Source: Epiperipatus broadwayi (taxonomy: Eukaryota > Onychophora > Udeonychophora > Euonychophora > Peripatidae). From it: DNA of 64,000 nucleotides. Under the pieces are notes generated by a model that ran no database searches, was not told the origin of the DNA, and saw only the letters and a list, made by a program, of their open reading frames with translations. Location of the stretch: the NCBI GenBank assembly GCA_028023455.1, contig JAQFVV010012477.1, positions 3,675,365 to 3,739,364 on the forward strand. The letters run 5' to 3'. Every line of letters begins with the position of its first letter. Within the stretch, counting starts at the first letter, position 1. Shown one piece after another: positions 61,230-64,000 of this stretch. Made by a program: the position numbers and the translations under genes.

Positions 61230-62450
61230 TATATATATTAATTTAGTTTATTCCTGATTACATTTTGTAGATATGTACAGAAATAAACATTGATTATGCA
61301 TGTTATGCATAGATAATTTTTTCCCTAATAAGACAATAATTGTATAGACTGTTCTTTAGTCAGGTAAAGATCCCTCATTAAATTTTAGCGTTAAGGCGAT
61401 GTTTAAGAGTAACAGTTTGGTGGTTTTTTTTTTTTACTTTTCTGGGATGTATCTCATTCTATATACTTTAAACTTTTAGACACTTCTATTATATCATTGT
61501 ATTAAACTACACAAGGATGTATAACAAATATTCCGTAAATAATAAAGGCTGCTTTTTATTTTAGAGACATTAGTGATTATAACTGAGAAAAAAAATGTCT
61601 TAAAACAAAACAGTAAGAAATATATAAATGTGCAATGGTTGAGTCGATTATTAAAGTGCTTTGAAAAATCTATATCATGATGTACAAATAAATTTAAAAA
61701 GATGAAAACAGCACATAATTGAAAATAAATTATTTTGATTTCATATCTTCTTAAAATGGACATGAATTTTTATCATAATTATAGAACTCAGACTGTATTT
61801 TAATTTATAAAAAAACAACAACAATAATATGAAAGAAATAACAGTCTGAATTAGAACAGGAAATTGTAAAAAAAAAAAAAACATGTTACGAGTATTAAAA
61901 ACTAAAAAAATAAATTCTTTTAAGATATCTTCCATTTTTTATTAAATAACAAATGCATGTTTTATTTTACATAAACATATTTGCAAATGTTCTCTAATTT
62001 CTTTTCTCCATCTAAAATCAAATTAAGATTTTCAGCAAACTGATCTGATATAAAACTACTTGAACTGTGATAATGAGAGCAATATTTGGAAAAAATAATT
62101 GATATTTATAATGTCATATATAATGTCATTTAAAAATAGAGTAATTGTTCCATAGAATTTTTTTAACAATCATAAAGCTTAATGTAATCGATTTAAATTA
62201 ATAATTTCTTGTTGCATGTAATTTGTTTAAATTGAGTTTGGAATGAGTGAATCTTGATAGATTAAACAAATTTTTCTAAACACCAAATTCCCTGCTATTA
62301 TGACTATATCATGGTATCTATCTTCATTTTTATGGCAACATTTGTTAGACACCTGATCATATACACATATTGCTGTGACAGTAAATAAGCTAGAGCATAA
62401 CTCCAGACCTCAAGATATGAGATACTAAATAGAATATCACTATTAAAGGT
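61230..62450. other. No recognisable feature
   Basis: AT-rich DNA without an identified gene. Confidence 0.4.
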
Positions 62451-62453
62451 ACA

Positions 62454-62561
62454 TTTTTTTTCTTGTGTCATAGCATCGGCTGGGACATGAACCCATAACC
62501 ATCTCGAACAACTACTTGCTTGCAAGGCAGTTGCGATGACCTCTCGGCTAACAACGCTTGA
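62454..62561 (-). mobile_element. tRNA-derived SINE, subfamily B
   Basis: The minus strand carries TATCAAGCGTTGTTAGCCGAG, GAGGTCATCGCAACTGC, CTTGCAAGCAAGTAGTTG, a B-box region decayed to GGTTCATGTCC, AGCCGATGC and TATGACACAAG, plus a tail of eight or more A. It matches subfamily B at 25458. No clear target duplication is visible. Confidence 0.85.
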
Positions 62562-62744
62562 TAATAATTCACATAAAAATTCAAGCATAATATTTATTTG
62601 CACTTAAATATATATGAAATCAATATATTTCCAGGATTTATAATTAGTTTTTTCCTATACAATTGTGAACAAGATTAAAATGTTTAAAACAGTCACCTCA
62701 TAGTTAACCTAAATTTCTTTAAAGATTTACCATAATGATTAGAT

Positions 62745-63925
62745 GTATTTCATGCTAAACCAGCAATCACCAGTTGGTCCAGATTATCATCTCTACACAT
62801 ATATGCAATAAGTGCTCAGATATGTATTAGGATAGCCAATCCTCATACTTTAATGAACAGGCTTCAATCTACTCCACACTCCAACTCTTCAACTGTCCAT
62901 CCAATAGAAAATCTGAGGCTGAGATTCTTGTCACACCCATGTTGACCTAAGGTCAATCTGACCCCTCATGTGCAGGACATAATCCATTCAATACATATAC
63001 AAGGGATGGGCAGACATCTCTACTATGTAATAACTGAAACACACAGGCTTATTATATACCTATGTCTATATATGTAATATATAGGGTATATAAGCACAGA
63101 CTTTTATATGACCCATCCCCATAACACTGATACACTTGAACACATACATGTTGAAAAAATAAATAATCACCAATATGCATATTTCATGCTAAACCAGCAA
63201 GCATCAGTTGGTCCTGATTACCATCTCCACACATATATGCTATAAGTGCTCAGATATATATTAAAATAGCCAATCCTCATACTTTAATGGTCAGGCTTCA
63301 ATCTACTCCACACTCCAACTCTACAACCATCCATCCAATTGAAAATCTGATGATGGAATGCTCAAAGGACACACTGAGGCTGAGATTCTTGTCACACCCA
63401 TGTTGACCTAAGGTCAATCTGACCCCTCATGTACAGGACAATTCATTCAATACATAAACAAGGGATGGACAGACATCTCTACTATGTAATAACTGAAACA
63501 CACAGGCTTATTATATACCTGTGTCTATATATGTAATATATAAGATATATCAGCAAAGACTTTTACATGACCCACCTCTCTCCACTATCTCATAATACTG
63601 ATACACTCAAACACATATATGTGGAAAAGATAAATAATCACCAATATACATATTTCATGCTAAACCAGCAATCATCAGTTGGTCCAGATTATCATCTCTA
63701 CACATATATGCAATAAATGCTCAGATATGCATTAAGATAGCCAATCTTCTTTTAATGGACAGGCTTCAGTTTGCTCCAAACTTCAACTTTCCAACCATCC
63801 ATACAAATGAAAATCTGATGGAATGCTCAAAGGCCACCTTGAGGCCAAGATTCACATCACACCCATGTTAACCTAAAATTACTCTGACTCTTCATGCACA
63901 GGACATAATCCATTTAATACATATA
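62745..63925 (-). repeat. Family R tandem array with hammerhead motifs, three units
   Basis: Three head-to-tail units lie on the minus strand. Homologous points are at 62748, 63182 and 63653, giving periods of 434 and 471 bp. The first hammerhead is cut off by the array's left boundary near 62745. The second (about 63163-63222) and third (about 63634-63697) are complete, with CTGATGC and CTGATGA cores, TTGCT/AGCAT stem II, GAAA and ATA cleavage triplets. They have paired inner (ACCAA/TTGGT) and outer stem I. The bodies of the second and third units are near identical over 200 bp around TGTTGACCTAAGGTCAA, so the amplification is fairly recent. Confidence 0.85.
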
Positions 63926-64000
63926 TGAGGGTGGCCTTTTAGAATTCCATCATCAGATTTTTAATTGGATGGGTGGTTAAAGAGTTGGAGTATGGAGTGG
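63926..64000 (+). mobile_element. Family R unit in inverted orientation, cut by the window end
   Basis: GGTGGCCTTTTAGAATTCCA..TCAGATTT.AATTGGATGGGTGGT..GAGTTGGAGTATGGAGTGG is the reverse complement of the body segment at about 63290-63370. The array therefore turns head to head here and continues past the window. Confidence 0.8.

Overview
The window is about 64 kb of very AT-rich eukaryotic DNA (roughly three quarters A+T by eye). It looks like non-coding, repeat-dominated sequence of an invertebrate metazoan. The evidence for an animal is a set of tRNA-derived SINEs with A-tails and target-site duplications, an RTE-type LINE, a second LINE with a zinc-knuckle tail, a hAT transposase remnant, Penelope-like/retrozyme-like hammerhead ribozyme repeats, many foldback (MITE-like) elements and a 97-bp TA microsatellite. 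I cannot name the species. I see no intact host gene; almost every long open frame is a shadow or part of a transposon. The window may lie in an intergenic desert or inside a very large intron.

Layout. 1-8.9 kb: a SINE (583-698), a tandem duplication, a 200-bp-arm foldback, a cluster of a repeated 15-mer and a direct duplication. 9-11.5 kb: a recent 591-bp Penelope-like insertion with an 82-bp perfect inverted repeat, a hammerhead-like motif and a 13-bp target duplication, then a short hairpin and a 230-bp-arm inverted repeat carrying pol III-like boxes. 14-22.5 kb: TIR elements with an internal hammerhead-like motif, copies of a second hammerhead repeat family (here 'family R'), and a DNA-transposon derivative at 20.9-21.8 kb. 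23-26.3 kb: SINEs, one nested in a foldback. 27.3-27.7 kb: a GC-richer coding-like remnant. 29.6-31.2 kb: an RTE-type LINE. 32-34.6 kb: two SINEs and a head-to-head family R pair. 34.6-39.4 kb: a C-over-G skewed desert. 39.4-40.1 kb: a tandem family R dimer. 41-50 kb: a LINE scrap, a MITE, family R, the (TA)n tract and unidentified coding-like tracts. 50.2-50.8 kb: a 245-bp-arm foldback. 55.2-57.5 kb: a 5'-truncated LINE with target duplication, A-tail and poly(A) signal. 58-58.7 kb: a hAT end. 60.9-61.2 kb: a foldback split by a SINE. 62.7-64 kb: a tandem family R array that reaches the window edge.

The most interesting system is family R, a repeat with a unit of about 430-470 bp found as solo copies, tandem dimers or arrays and head-to-head pairs. 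Each better-preserved unit carries a type I hammerhead ribozyme fold: a CUGAUGA core, a five-base-pair stem II, GAAA, a tiny stem III with an AUA cleavage triplet, and a two-part stem I. Different copies show compensatory changes in stem I. At C11.1-G12 the copies carry either TG or CA, the two expected decay products of an ancestral CpG. A second, unrelated hammerhead family (GUC cleavage, TGGGGA stem I) occurs in the Penelope-like insertion and in the TIR elements. Two independent hammerhead lineages therefore share this 64 kb.
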